Origin: Spirochaetota bacterium
GTDB taxonomy: Bacteria > Spirochaetota > UBA12135 > COTS27
DNA length: 64,000 nucleotides
Direction of reading: 5' to 3'
NCBI GenBank assembly: GCA_013426755.1
Contig: AP019861.1
Span: 2,449,271-2,513,270 of the forward strand
Positions 46,402 through 56,135 of this stretch are shown here, one piece after another (the stretch's first letter is position 1; the number at the start of each line of letters is the position of its first letter). The notes beneath the pieces were generated by a model that had not been told where the DNA came from, ran no database searches, and saw only the letters and a list, made by a program, of their open reading frames with translations. The position numbers and the translations under genes are program-made.

Positions 46402-48288
46402 ATGAATCGAACCCGCATGACAATGGCACAGGCTATTGTAAAATTCCTAGACCGTCAGTACGTCAGTCTAGATGGAGTAGAAACTAAGTTTGTAGAAGGT
46501 GTTTTTACGATCTTTGGTCACGGCTGCTGTGTTGGGCTGGGCGAAGCATTGAGTCCTGGGTCTAAGCCTGCACAAAACCTGTACAGTCATTCGCTTACCG
46601 TCTATCAAGGACACAATGAACAAGGAATGGCACACGCTGCGATTGCCTATGCGAAAGAACACAATAGACGTAAGATCATGCCATGCATCTCATCGATAGG
46701 TCCTGGTGCGACCAATATGGTAACCGCAGCAGCAACGGCGACGGTCAATCGGCTTCCAGCCCTCTTTCTGCCAGGGGACATCTTTGCATGCAGACAACCC
46801 GATCCTGTATTACAGCAATTAGAAAGCACACGCGATTTTTCACTGTCCGTCAATGACGCCTTCAAGCCCGTATGTCAATTCTGGGACCGTATCACACGGC
46901 CTGAGCAGATCATGACGTCTTTACTACATGCCTTTCGTGTCTTAACAGACCCGCGTGAAACAGGAGCGGTGTGCATTGCCTTAGCGCAGGACGTGCAAGG
47001 TGAAGCCTACGATTACCCTGATGTGTTCTTCGAACGACGCACCCATATCATTAATCGCTATCCTTGTAGTAGTAGCGACGTAAACAAAATCATTGCTGCT
47101 CTCTGTAAGGCTAAAAAACCTGTGGTTATTTGTGGCGGCGGCGTTCGTTACAGTGAAGCGCATGAAGCTTTTAAAAGTTTTATCGACACATTAAATATTC
47201 CATTCGTAGAAACACAAGTTGGCAAAAGCATCATTCCCTACGATCACAGTCTTAACTGTGGTGGCGTGGGCGTAACGGGAACACTCGCTGCTAATAAGAT
47301 TATCAATGAAGCTGACTTTGTCTTAGCGGTGGGGACAAGACTCAATGATTTCGTGACCGCTTCGAAGAGTAGTTTTACCAAAGCTAAGGTTATGACCGTC
47401 AATGTGCAGCCTTATGACGGAATAAAATTAGGCGCACATGCTATCATAGCCGATGCTAAGGATACACTGCTTAAAGTAATTAGCACTATTAAAGAAAAAC
47501 CTGTGTATACCCTTCACAGCAACCAAGCCAAAAAGTACATTAGTGATTGGAATGCTGAGAAAGAGTTACTCTATAAAAAAACCTTTACAGACGGACTTTC
47601 ACAACTAGCAGCCCTTCATGAGATCAATAAAAGCATTCCAGCGAATGCTATTGTAGTGGCGGCTTCTGGAAGTTTGCCGGGGGATATGGAACGCTTATGG
47701 GAAGCCACTCATAAGGACACCTATCATTTAGAATATGGGTTTTCATGTATGGGCTATGAAGTAACAGGCGCTCTAGGGGCCAAATTAGCTCACCAGCAGG
47801 AGCGTGAAGTTTTTGCCTTAGTGGGAGATGGCGCCTATATGCTGCTTCACAGCGAACTTTTTACAAGCATTCAAGAAGGAGCGAAGATCAATATCCTCTT
47901 ATTTGATAATAGCGGCTATCACTGCATCGATAACTTGCAGCGCGCGCAGGGAATAAACGCCTTTGCTTGTGAATTTAAATACCGTGATAAAGCTAGCGGT
48001 CATTTAACAGGAAAAAACATCCCCGTCGACTACGCTAGCAATGCTAGGTCTTATGGCTGTGAGACGTGGACTGTTACCGATCTAAAAGAACTAAAAACCG
48101 CGCTCCAAGCAGCAGCGCATAGCACCGTCTCAACGCTCATAGACATTAAAGTCGCTAAGAAATCAATGACCGGTGGCTACGATGCGTGGTGGCGTGTCGG
48201 AACACCTGAGGTCTCTAAAAATGACCCAACACTAGCAGCATTTAATGACCTTGCTAAAAAGCGTAGTAGTGCTTTACGCGACTATTAA
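46402..48288 (+). CDS. iolD: 3D-(3,5/4)-trihydroxycyclohexane-1,2-dione hydrolase
   Basis: ThDP-dependent ring-opening enzyme, making 5-deoxy-glucuronate. 628 aa with the acetolactate-synthase fold: the N-terminal catalytic Glu is in GHNEQGMAHAAIAYA, SSIGPGATNMVTAAATATVN and ALFLPGDIFACRQPDPVLQQ are IolD-typical, and the ThDP/Mg motif LVGDGAYMLLHSEL with Asn downstream (LLFDNSGYHC) starts near 472. No insertions. It lies between iolC and iolE on the same strand with gaps of 214 and 81 bp. Confidence 0.96.
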   Translation: MNRTRMTMAQAIVKFLDRQYVSLDGVETKFVEGVFTIFGHGCCVGLGEALSPGSKPAQNLYSHSLTVYQGHNEQGMAHAAIAYAKEHNRRKIMPCISSIGPGATNMVTAAATATVNRLPALFLPGDIFACRQPDPVLQQLESTRDFSLSVNDAFKPVCQFWDRITRPEQIMTSLLHAFRVLTDPRETGAVCIALAQDVQGEAYDYPDVFFERRTHIINRYPCSSSDVNKIIAALCKAKKPVVICGGGVRYSEAHEAFKSFIDTLNIPFVETQVGKSIIPYDHSLNCGGVGVTGTLAANKIINEADFVLAVGTRLNDFVTASKSSFTKAKVMTVNVQPYDGIKLGAHAIIADAKDTLLKVISTIKEKPVYTLHSNQAKKYISDWNAEKELLYKKTFTDGLSQLAALHEINKSIPANAIVVAASGSLPGDMERLWEATHKDTYHLEYGFSCMGYEVTGALGAKLAHQQEREVFALVGDGAYMLLHSELFTSIQEGAKINILLFDNSGYHCIDNLQRAQGINAFACEFKYRDKASGHLTGKNIPVDYASNARSYGCETWTVTDLKELKTALQAAAHSTVSTLIDIKVAKKSMTGGYDAWWRVGTPEVSKNDPTLAAFNDLAKKRSSALRDY

Positions 48289-48369
48289 TAAGTATCCCTA
48301 AAAAGACTGTTAGCATATTTTTAAAATCCACCCTAAATAACCCGTTTTTATCAATAAAAAATAAAAGCT

Positions 48370-49305
48370 ATGCTACTTAAAAACGCTAAACTAGGAATCG
48401 CACCACTGACATGGACAAATGACGATAAACCTGAAATAGGCAAAGAAAATACCTTCGCCCAGTGCCTAAGTGAAATGGCACTGGCTGGATATGAAGGATG
48501 TGAGATAGGAAGTCAATTTCCTAAGGACATTGAAACGTTAAAATTTGAACTTGAACTGCGGGGGCTTCGTATTGCTAACCAGTGGTTTTCCTTCACGGCG
48601 ACGTGTGATACGGTTTCTGCTGTACAGGAAGCTTTTTTAAAGCACATTCGCTTTTTAAAGGCACTTGGAACAAATATTGTAGGAGGCGGTGAATTTGGTC
48701 GTAGCATTGTTGCATTGGAATCCGTACCTATTGTAAATGAGACGCAGCCAAGCCGTCCTATTTTAACGGCAGCCGAATGGAAGACATTTGCAGAGCGCAT
48801 TGAAGCTTTGGGTAAAATAGCTTACAATGAAGGAATGACCCTCTGTTTTCATCACCATATGGGGACGTGTGTAGAAACTGTGGAAGAAACAGAGCGGTTA
48901 TTAAATGATTGTGATAGCAAATATGTTTCACTTAATTACGATAGCGGTCATTTTTACTTTGCTGGCGCTAATCCGCTTAGTGCATTGAAGAAGTTTGTGA
49001 CGCGAGTAAGCCATGTGCATCTTAAAAATGTCCGTCCTGAGGTACTCGCTACTGTAAAAACACAAAAATTATCCTTCCTAGCCGCTGTGATGGCAGGAAT
49101 ATTTACAATCCCAGGAGATAGCGCTGGAGCGATTGACTTTAAAGAACTCTTTTATGTCTTAGACGCTATTAAAAATAGCGGTACAGATCATAACAGCTAC
49201 AGCAATTGGCTTATTGTAGAAGCAGAGCAGGACCCTCGAAAAGCACACCCCCTTAAAACAGCCCTATCAGCACGTGCCTACCTAAAAGAAACACTAGGAC
49301 ATTAA
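48370..49305 (+). CDS. iolE: Myo-inosose-2 dehydratase
   Basis: Dehydrates 2-keto-myo-inositol to the trihydroxycyclohexane-dione used by IolD. TIM-barrel of the xylose-isomerase-like family, 311 aa. It begins LGIAPLTWTNDD, with EGCEIGSQFP, CFHHHMGTCVET, LNYDSGHFYFAG and VSHVHLKNVRP (metal-binding Glu/Asp/His positions) and a C-terminal VEAEQDP. ATG start. Confidence 0.95.
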   Translation: MLLKNAKLGIAPLTWTNDDKPEIGKENTFAQCLSEMALAGYEGCEIGSQFPKDIETLKFELELRGLRIANQWFSFTATCDTVSAVQEAFLKHIRFLKALGTNIVGGGEFGRSIVALESVPIVNETQPSRPILTAAEWKTFAERIEALGKIAYNEGMTLCFHHHMGTCVETVEETERLLNDCDSKYVSLNYDSGHFYFAGANPLSALKKFVTRVSHVHLKNVRPEVLATVKTQKLSFLAAVMAGIFTIPGDSAGAIDFKELFYVLDAIKNSGTDHNSYSNWLIVEAEQDPRKAHPLKTALSARAYLKETLGH

Positions 49306-49381
49306 TAAAAAACAACCTTGATTTTATAAAAAGATTTAATATAACTTTGATTAAAAAAGACTTAGTAAAAGCCGCCTTACG

Positions 49382-50245
49382 ATGAATACAACAACAAGCA
49401 ATCACATTCCCTATTACGACAATCACAACAAACCGATCATAGCGAGCAATCACGCTAAAGTCCCGAGTATCACTTTCAATGTGATCACAATCAGTAAAGA
49501 TCAAACATTCAAATACGCAGTAACTGGCTATGAAAGTGTCCTTGTCTTAGCAAGTGGAACGGTACAGATTCAAGTAGGCGAACATATTTTTAATAATGTG
49601 GGGAGCCGCGCGGATGTTTTTACAGGACAGGCCGACTCGGTTTACATTCCGTTAGGTGAAGAGGCTATTATTACAGGCATATCAAAGCAGGCTATTATTT
49701 ACGCTGCGGGAGGAAAAGTGCCTGCACCAGCGACTCCACTACCTGCATTTCGTATTGATAAGAAAGATATTCAAACAGTGCAGTATGGAAGTGATGAAAC
49801 GAAGACACACCGTAAAATTGACCATATCCTAGGACAAAATGTAGCTGGGCGTGTACATCGATTACTCGTAAGCGAGCTCTTTACAGTGGGTGAAGGCGGA
49901 TGGTCGGGCTTTCCACCGCACAAACACGATACAGAAAGACCTCCTTTGGAGAAATATTTTGAAGAGGTCTATTATTTTAGATTCAGTTCGCCCACTGGTT
50001 TTGCAGCACAATTTTTATACGAAGAAGCCTCGTTAGGGCCTATCTACCACGTTAAAGATAAAAGTACGTTTATTATAGACAAAGGCTATCATCCTGTAGT
50101 GGTCGCACCTGGCTACCGGATGTATTATTTCACTATCTTAGCAGGGAAGCATGATAGGTCTTTAATCCAATATTTCCATCCCGATCAGAAAGACCAGTTA
50201 GAAACGATACCTGGCATTAAGGATATGATAAGTGCGTTTAAATAA
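49382..50245 (+). CDS. iolB: 5-deoxy-glucuronate isomerase
   Basis: Converts 5-deoxy-glucuronate to 2-deoxy-5-keto-gluconate, the substrate of IolC. Canonical IolB features: HRKIDHILGQNVAGRVHRLL, GWSGFPPHKHD near 173-183, EEVYYFRFSSPTGF and KGYHPVVVAPGYRMYYF (His, His, Glu, His ligand set). 287 aa. Last gene of the inositol block and 149 bp from the convergent ynjD-like gene. Confidence 0.95.
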   Translation: MNTTTSNHIPYYDNHNKPIIASNHAKVPSITFNVITISKDQTFKYAVTGYESVLVLASGTVQIQVGEHIFNNVGSRADVFTGQADSVYIPLGEEAIITGISKQAIIYAAGGKVPAPATPLPAFRIDKKDIQTVQYGSDETKTHRKIDHILGQNVAGRVHRLLVSELFTVGEGGWSGFPPHKHDTERPPLEKYFEEVYYFRFSSPTGFAAQFLYEEASLGPIYHVKDKSTFIIDKGYHPVVVAPGYRMYYFTILAGKHDRSLIQYFHPDQKDQLETIPGIKDMISAFK

Positions 50246-50346
50246 TCATCCTCCTAGTTTAGATCGCTAGTATTAGATTGCTAGTAGTACACAATGGTAC
50301 TATTAACCTCTATTGACTGCTAAGTAACGGGTTTCTCTAACGGCAT

Positions 50347-50396
50347 TCTCGTTAGTCTTGGGTTAGTTTTGGGGTAGTTTTTTAGGTTAGTTTTTA
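50347..50396. repeat. Short repeats running into the ynjD-like stop codon
   Basis: GGTTAGTTTT / GGGTAGTTTTTT / GGTTAGTTTTTA occur consecutively, and the last copy contains the stop codon of the minus-strand ATPase gene. A 6-bp hairpin CTAACG-gcattct-CGTTAG (50337-50355) adjoins and may help terminate iolB. Confidence 0.65.
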
Positions 50397-51068
50397 AGAA
50401 GAAGTGGTAGAAGAAGAGAGCGTAATAACTTTTCCGCGAGCATGTTTAGGAATGGCTAGAACGTCTGCTTTATCATGAGTGACAATGAGCGCTGGAATAT
50501 CTCTACTTAGAATACTACCGTAAACAAATTCACGAAAAGCCTGGCAGAGCGGTCTGTCTAGTTTAGAAAAGGGTTCATCTAGTAAGATCACCTTAGGAAA
50601 GCTAAGAAGAGTACGGAGCACAGAAACGCGTGCTTGTTCTCCGCCTGAGAGCGTGTGGGGGAGTCGTGTTCTTATTGCGGGGGGCAGATGAATTTCTGCA
50701 AGTCCGTTAGTGATGTAAGTTTCACGTTTTTTATGATTTTTGATGTGTTCAGCAAGACCAAATGCGAGATTCTCTTCTACATTCATATGTGGAAAGAGGA
50801 GCGGGTCTTGAAATAAGATACCCATACCGCGTTTTTCAATAGGAAGCGTATCTATAGACGCACCTGCTAAAGAAAGTGTCCCTTCGATGTTAAATATCTC
50901 TTGTGGAAGTGTACCTAAGATAAAATTAAGCAGTGAAGATTTTCCTGACCCGCTCGCTCCCATAAGTGCGGTGATCTGTCCTTTTTTGATCTCTACATTA
51001 AAATTTTTAAAAAGAGTTCGATTAGAACTTTTAATAGAAAGCGAGAAATTATTGACTTGAAGACTCAT
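50394..51068 (-). CDS. ABC transporter ATP-binding protein (YnjD-like)
   Basis: 224-aa ATPase: Walker A GASGSGKSS, Q-loop FQDPLLFPHM, signature LSGGEQARVSVL, Walker B KVILLDEPF, and VTHDKAD. It is the last gene of a cluster in the order binding protein, fused permease, ATPase, exactly that of E. coli ynjBCD. It starts 49 bp after the permease gene. Substrate unknown; YnjBCD has been linked to thiamine-like or other small solutes only by homology. Confidence 0.88.
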   Translation of the reverse strand: MSLQVNNFSLSIKSSNRTLFKNFNVEIKKGQITALMGASGSGKSSLLNFILGTLPQEIFNIEGTLSLAGASIDTLPIEKRGMGILFQDPLLFPHMNVEENLAFGLAEHIKNHKKRETYITNGLAEIHLPPAIRTRLPHTLSGGEQARVSVLRTLLSFPKVILLDEPFSKLDRPLCQAFREFVYGSILSRDIPALIVTHDKADVLAIPKHARGKVITLSSSTTSS

Positions 51069-51117
51069 AATGGGACTGGATTACTTGTAATTGAGATTTA
51101 ATGTGACCTAGGTGCGT

Positions 51118-52935
51118 TTAGGGTTTTTGTGAATGTTCAAGGGGTTTAAATGCGTAAAACACTATTAAAAATGCTGTCATAGGTATTGCCATTTGAATGA
51201 TAGCATAAACGCCCATGATGCGGCGATTGAGACTGACGCTTAGATTGACAGCTTCGGTGGTAATGGTGATGATACGTCCTCCGCCGATAAGTTCTGTTGA
51301 GAGGTATTGGGTTACGCTAACAGAAAAAGCAATGGCAAGGGCAATGGCAATTGTACGGATAAGGAGTGGAAGTTTTATTTTAAGAAATGTCTTCAATTTC
51401 TGTTTAGCCAATGTTCTTCCAATGATAGAGTACCGTTCGTCGTAACTTTTGTAAGGGCCATACAATGTGAGCATCATGTAGGGAAAGGTATAAAGAAAAT
51501 GCGTCCAACTGAGCGTTAAGATATTGGCATTGAAACTCATATAGATAGCTAGAAAGGTGATACCAAATAGCAATATAGTCTCAGGAATAATGAGTGGAAT
51601 AAAAAATGAACTGTAAAGGCCTTTGATGAAGAGGTTATTATTTTTAAATAGCCGCACGGCTTCTAGAAAGACAATACTTACGATAAAAGCGGCGAGAGTA
51701 CTCAAACAACCGATGCATAGGGTTTGGAAAAGAGGTGCATTGAAGATAAGTTCTAGCGTATCTTTATTTAAATATTGTGTGAAGGATAGAAGATTGCTGG
51801 GCTCAAAATCAGGCAGAAGCGCTCTATTCCAATATTTAGTGGTATAGGAACTTGGAAGCAGTGCTGGGTAACGCCATCTTTCTGCAAACGACCAGACGGC
51901 ATTGACAAAGATCGCCAATGTCGTGATAAAGGCGAGTAAAAAGACAATAAGCCATGAATTCCATTTAAATAGGCTGTCTAACCAATGCGTACGGCGTCCT
52001 TGCATAATACCTGCGGAAGTTATAAATGAAAATACCTTAGCGTAGCGTAAGGATAAAACGTAGCGTAATGACAAAAGTTTTTCAATCACCCAAAAACTGA
52101 GGATACTCACTCCAATTAAAAAGCCTAAGAACAGTGCTCCTGCATAAGCGATGAAGCGCATTTCTGTGATATCTGAGCTGTAAAATTGAACGAGCAGTAC
52201 GGATAGAGTCGGAGGTTGCTGTGGTCCGAGGATGATACTCATATCGACTACTGAAAGTGAATACGCGAGCACAATGAAAAATGCAAGCCGAATGCGTTTA
52301 TAAACGACTGGAATAATAACCTTACGCCAGGCGGCAAAATTTGTATATCCGAGACTTCGTGTCGTAATAAGCCAATTTTCAATCTCATGATTCTTCATAC
52401 TTCCTAAGATAATATATGTTAAGAAAGGAATTTCTTTAAGCACAAGCACCGTAAATAAGCTGAGTCCTAAGTGATCGAACAATAAAAATGGGTTATGATT
52501 GCCGCTTATATTACTGAGACCGAGGCTTTCTAAGATTCGTACGAAATATCCTGCTGGAGCGAGCAAAAAAGAAACACCGAGTGCAAAAGCAGCATGGGGA
52601 ATGGCTAGCATACCTGCGAGCCATTTGATAAGATGCCGCGTGTACTTATAAAACAATGCAGCAATACCAAAAGCACCGATAAGTGCTGTAATTGCTGACG
52701 TATAGCCAATGATAATGGTTTTTAGGATGCTTTTATGAAAGAGAGGGTCTAGTAAAAATTGCTGCCAGTAGCGAAATGAAACATCGTACTGTGCGAGGGC
52801 GGGTTCATACCCGATAGAAGGTAATATTGTAACAATGATGGAGGCGGCTAGCGGCAGAAAAAACAGAACAACCCATAAAAAAAACCCTAGCAATGTGAGT
52901 ATTCGTTTAGAAGAAATTTTTTTTTGCGGCGGCAT
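51118..52935 (-). CDS. ABC transporter permease, two fused BPD domains (YnjC-like)
   Basis: 605 aa with about twelve hydrophobic helices and two permease modules in one chain. Each has an EAA-type loop: ITTRSLGYTNFAAWRKVIIP near 190-210 and IIGRTLAKQKLKTFLKIKLP near 500-520. Fused permeases occur in YnjC, ThiP and FbpB families; the context with a YnjB-like binding protein favours YnjC. The N-terminus has a short basic segment before the first helix. ATG start; the upstream binding-protein gene ends 659 bp away, unusually far for such an operon. Confidence 0.9.
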   Translation of the reverse strand: MPPQKKISSKRILTLLGFFLWVVLFFLPLAASIIVTILPSIGYEPALAQYDVSFRYWQQFLLDPLFHKSILKTIIIGYTSAITALIGAFGIAALFYKYTRHLIKWLAGMLAIPHAAFALGVSFLLAPAGYFVRILESLGLSNISGNHNPFLLFDHLGLSLFTVLVLKEIPFLTYIILGSMKNHEIENWLITTRSLGYTNFAAWRKVIIPVVYKRIRLAFFIVLAYSLSVVDMSIILGPQQPPTLSVLLVQFYSSDITEMRFIAYAGALFLGFLIGVSILSFWVIEKLLSLRYVLSLRYAKVFSFITSAGIMQGRRTHWLDSLFKWNSWLIVFLLAFITTLAIFVNAVWSFAERWRYPALLPSSYTTKYWNRALLPDFEPSNLLSFTQYLNKDTLELIFNAPLFQTLCIGCLSTLAAFIVSIVFLEAVRLFKNNNLFIKGLYSSFFIPLIIPETILLFGITFLAIYMSFNANILTLSWTHFLYTFPYMMLTLYGPYKSYDERYSIIGRTLAKQKLKTFLKIKLPLLIRTIAIALAIAFSVSVTQYLSTELIGGGRIITITTEAVNLSVSLNRRIMGVYAIIQMAIPMTAFLIVFYAFKPLEHSQKP

Positions 52936-53594
52936 TTTTGACTACTGATATTTCACTGCAAATCCTACTGACTGATTTTAAAACGACTGGACATCATATT
53001 GTATAGCCAGACTATCATATTATACAACTAGACCATCATATTATATAACCAGACATCATATTATACAAAAATATTAAAGAAAATCAAAGAAGAACACTTA
53101 GAAATCAATAATTCAGGTTACTTAAGACAATAACTTAATCACTTATAAACCCATAAGAAATCAATAATTTTAAGGCATCACTTCAACAGACCCATGAAAA
53201 GTCATAAAAACCAATCATTATAAACCCAATTGCTATCATTATCAGCAATGCAAAAAAACCATATTTAATGGGGACTGGCTGCTTATATAAAGAGAAAATC
53301 TCAAAGTCGTATATAGCAAAACACGTCCTTGCCGTAAAAACGTCTTAACCCTAGTGAGCCACTGGTGAGGACTCTGGATCTGATAACGCTAAATATATAA
53401 AAAATAGAAGTGCTTTATCTGAAAGCAATATTATATCTGAGAGCGATGTATATTGTTACCGTGTGAACGGAGCTTAAAAAAAAGCAAAAAAGAGCAAATG
53501 GCAAAAAAGTAGTCGACAAAAGAACGAATGACGGCAAAACCATTGAAAAGCTATAAAAAACTATTGAAAAGCTATCGAGAAATTATTGAAAAAA
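52936..53594. other. Long gap inside the ynjBCD-like cluster
   Basis: No gene. Four imperfect ~22-bp repeats with CATCATATTATAYAAC lie at about 52990-53075. The right end (53541-53605) repeats ATTGAAAA / CTAT words across the stop codon of the binding-protein gene. No promoter or terminator is clear, so it is uncertain whether permease and ATPase share a transcript with the binding protein. Confidence 0.6.
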
Positions 53595-54872
53595 TTATTG
53601 ACTGTAGCGGGCTGCCCATTCTTTTTCAATAGCATCTGTCCACGATGCATGCGTTTCGAGTAGAGTTTTTCCGAGATCAGCGTCGCTGAGGACAGCTTTA
53701 CTGCGTTTGATTTCTGAAAAGTGTTTTTGGTCTTCGTCGGCAAGAATATCAATATTGAGAACTGTAGGATCGCCCCATATTTTAGGATTGCTTTTGCGTG
53801 CCTGTGCTTCAGCGGATAAGAGATAATTGATGGTGATAAGAGCGGCTTCTTTATTCTTGGCATTGAACGGAATGCCTAAGAAGTGGGTATTTCCAATTGT
53901 CCCTGAGAAATGAACGTAGGTGCGAACTGTTTTAGGAAATTCGTTATTTAAGACACGATTTTCTGCGGTATTGGGATTGAAACTGAATGTGATACTGATT
54001 TCACCTTCATCTAACAATTGGTGTTGGAAATCTAGGTTTTGTGGGAATGTTTTACCTGCTTTCCATAAAACGGGGTGGAGTTGGTCTAGGTAACCCCAGA
54101 GCGGGCGTGTGACGGCGAGAAATTGCTGTTTGGAAGCAACGGGTTTACGTAAGACTTCTTGGCCGCTACCTGAGAGGATTTCTATGAGGGCTTGTTTGAG
54201 AAAGGTGGTGCCATGGAAATTGGGAGGTCTTGGGTAGGTGAATTGGCCTGGGTTCTTTTTAGCATAAGCGAGGAGATCGAGGATATTTTCAGGGAATTTT
54301 TTAACACGAGCGCTATCTGCGATAAAAACGAATTTTGCCATGCCCCATGGTGCTTCCATTCCTTCGACGGGTTCTGAGAAGTCAATGGTCATGGTAATGT
54401 TTTGTTTTTTAGCAAGGTATTTATCATTGGGGAGGGCATTTGTGAAGGGGCCGTATAGGAGTTTATTGTCTTTCATATTTTTAAAATTTTCGCCATTGAT
54501 CCAGACAAGATCGACGTTGCCCTCAGCGGTGTTACCGGCTTTCTTTTCAGCAAGAATTTTATTAACGGTTTGTGAAATATCCTTAATTTTGACGTGTTTG
54601 AGCGTGATTCCATATAGATCTTTGACGCGTGTTCCTGCCCATTTGATGTAGTCATTGATAACTTCACTTCCACCCCACGCATAAAAGTAGATTGTTTTTC
54701 CTTTAGCAGCATTTTCTACCTCTTCCCAGTCGTATAGGGGGACTTCGCGTTGTCCTAATAGAGGCGTACTGATCGTAATTATTGCTATGCAGCTCAGCGT
54801 CACTACTGCTTTAATGAGTAACTTGACAGGTATTTTTACACGGGTACTCTTGATATAGCTATGGTTGTTCAT
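53595..54872 (-). CDS. ABC transporter substrate-binding protein (YnjB-like)
   Basis: Periplasmic receptor of about 425 aa with an N-terminal signal helix (LLIKAVVTLSCIAIITIS). YnjB-type features are YFYAWGGSEVINDYIKW, VNKILAEKKAGN, VDLVWINGENFKNMK, APWGMAKFVF and TFSFNPNTAENRV. ATG at 54872 is chosen because AAGGA lies about ten bases upstream; the frame extends to an ATG at 54929 that lies inside an 11-bp repeat array. Upstream of the start is that array of TATAAT-containing units. Ligand unknown. Confidence 0.88.
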   Translation of the reverse strand: MNNHSYIKSTRVKIPVKLLIKAVVTLSCIAIITISTPLLGQREVPLYDWEEVENAAKGKTIYFYAWGGSEVINDYIKWAGTRVKDLYGITLKHVKIKDISQTVNKILAEKKAGNTAEGNVDLVWINGENFKNMKDNKLLYGPFTNALPNDKYLAKKQNITMTIDFSEPVEGMEAPWGMAKFVFIADSARVKKFPENILDLLAYAKKNPGQFTYPRPPNFHGTTFLKQALIEILSGSGQEVLRKPVASKQQFLAVTRPLWGYLDQLHPVLWKAGKTFPQNLDFQHQLLDEGEISITFSFNPNTAENRVLNNEFPKTVRTYVHFSGTIGNTHFLGIPFNAKNKEAALITINYLLSAEAQARKSNPKIWGDPTVLNIDILADEDQKHFSEIKRSKAVLSDADLGKTLLETHASWTDAIEKEWAARYSQ

Positions 54873-54923
54873 GATGTTTGTATCCTTACAGTAATTAGAT
54901 CGGTCATTAATAGTAACTTGATA

Positions 54924-55011
54924 TACCATAATTGTACCATAATTGTACCGTAATTATACCTTAATTATACCTTAATTATACCTTAATTATACCTTAATTA
55001 TACCTTACTAG
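54924..55011 (-). repeat. 11-bp array carrying repeated TATAAT boxes upstream of the ynjB-like gene
   Basis: Eight abutting 11-bp units. On the gene's strand the five cleanest read GGTATAATTAA, each containing a consensus -10 hexamer in the same helical phase; outer units are variants. The array ends 52 bp before the start codon. It could supply several alternative -10 elements or flexible spacing to an upstream -35. Confidence 0.85.
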
Positions 55012-55043
55012 TATAAAGACGCAAACTGCAGTGATTGATACAA

Positions 55044-55147
55044 TGTTTATTCACAGTGTTTATGCACAGTATTTATTCACAGTATTTATTCGCAGTGTTT
55101 ATGCACAATATTTATTCACAGTGTTTATGCACAATTTTTATTCATGG
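55044..55147. repeat. 13-bp tandem array
   Basis: Eight abutting units of TGTTTATTCACAG / TATTTATTCACAG / TGTTTATGCACAA type. Hydrophobic reading frames cross it on the + strand, but these follow from the repeat and have no ribosome site. A further four ~25-bp AATCACTACTCCTCCATTGA units lie at about 55262-55345. Confidence 0.85.
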
Positions 55148-55524
55148 TGTATGTTCATGTTTTTATGTTTTTGGCATTTTGCTGTATTTTGGATTTATTT
55201 TAAGATTTTTGTCCTTTTAATGCCTTACAAAGCCCTGCTTTACTGTTTTTAAGCTGTATTCAATCACTACCCCTTCATTGAACAATCACTACTCCTCCAC
55301 TGAACAGTCACTACTTCCTCCATTGAGCAATCATTACTCATCCATTTAAAAATGATTTATAGTGTTATATTGTATAACATTGTATAATATTCGCACTATC
55401 TGGACAATGAAATACACCCTTAGAAGTTATAACACGGATTAAAGATTTAATCCAGTCAATATTGAAGGTTTGTCTTAACGAATTTATATAAAAAACTATT
55501 AAATGATTGAAGAGTAAGTAAAAA

Positions 55525-55944
55525 ATGATTGTATGGACAATTTCTGCCCTACCGTTAGTATTGGGCGCTTGTATCAAAATGCTGATAGGTGCGTTGTGGT
55601 ATTCGCCATTATTGTTTGGTAAATACTGGATGAAGTCACTTGGCTTTCAAATAGAAGACATTCAGAGTGAAGAAGGCAAAAGGTCTGCTAAAATAGGTTA
55701 TCTCTTATCGTCGCTAACAGCCTTGACGAGCAGTTATATTATTGGGGTTCTTTTAGCTTCATTGGAGGTGACTACTAGCGGTGAAGCATTTAGGGTGCTG
55801 CTGTTACTGATCGTATGTTTTACCATGCCCGTTATTCTAGGACGGCATTTATGGGCAAAACATCCTTGGGGGCTTTTTCCTATTGATCTCGGCTATGAAT
55901 GGTTTACGTTAACACTGATTGCGCTTATCTATGTTTGGTTTTAG
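55525..55944 (+). CDS. DUF1761 family membrane protein, copy 1
   Basis: 139 aa, four hydrophobic helices. DUF1761 hallmarks are GALWYSPLLFGKYWMKSLGF near 23-42, the central SSLTALTSSYIIGVLLASLE and a C-terminal GYEWFTLTLIALIYVWF. The family has no established function. The start ATG follows GAAGAGTAAGTAAAA, a weak ribosome site shared by all copies. This copy has IEDI, TTSGE and LIVCF where the others have MEDI, TTGGE and LIACF, so it is the most diverged of the three. Confidence 0.82.
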   Translation: MIVWTISALPLVLGACIKMLIGALWYSPLLFGKYWMKSLGFQIEDIQSEEGKRSAKIGYLLSSLTALTSSYIIGVLLASLEVTTSGEAFRVLLLLIVCFTMPVILGRHLWAKHPWGLFPIDLGYEWFTLTLIALIYVWF

Positions 55945-56135
55945 TGCAGCAGGCTTGTTTTTTATAATTAGATGCCTATATTCGGTGATATTGTATAATA
56001 TTCGCATTATTTGGACAATGAAATACACCCTTAGAAGTTATAGCACGGATTAAAGATTTAATCCAGTCAATATTGAAAGTTTGTCTTAACGAATTTATAT
56101 AAAAAACTATTAAATGATTGAAGAGTAAGTAAAAA

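Noticed and set aside
49253..53863. Other long antisense frames in the iol and ynj regions
   Set aside because: They overlap genes with clear family motifs on the other strand and show no domain or ribosome site.
55031..55252. 73-aa hydrophobic protein in the 13-bp array
   Set aside because: All frames through the array are similarly open; no ribosome site, no homology, composition follows the repeat.
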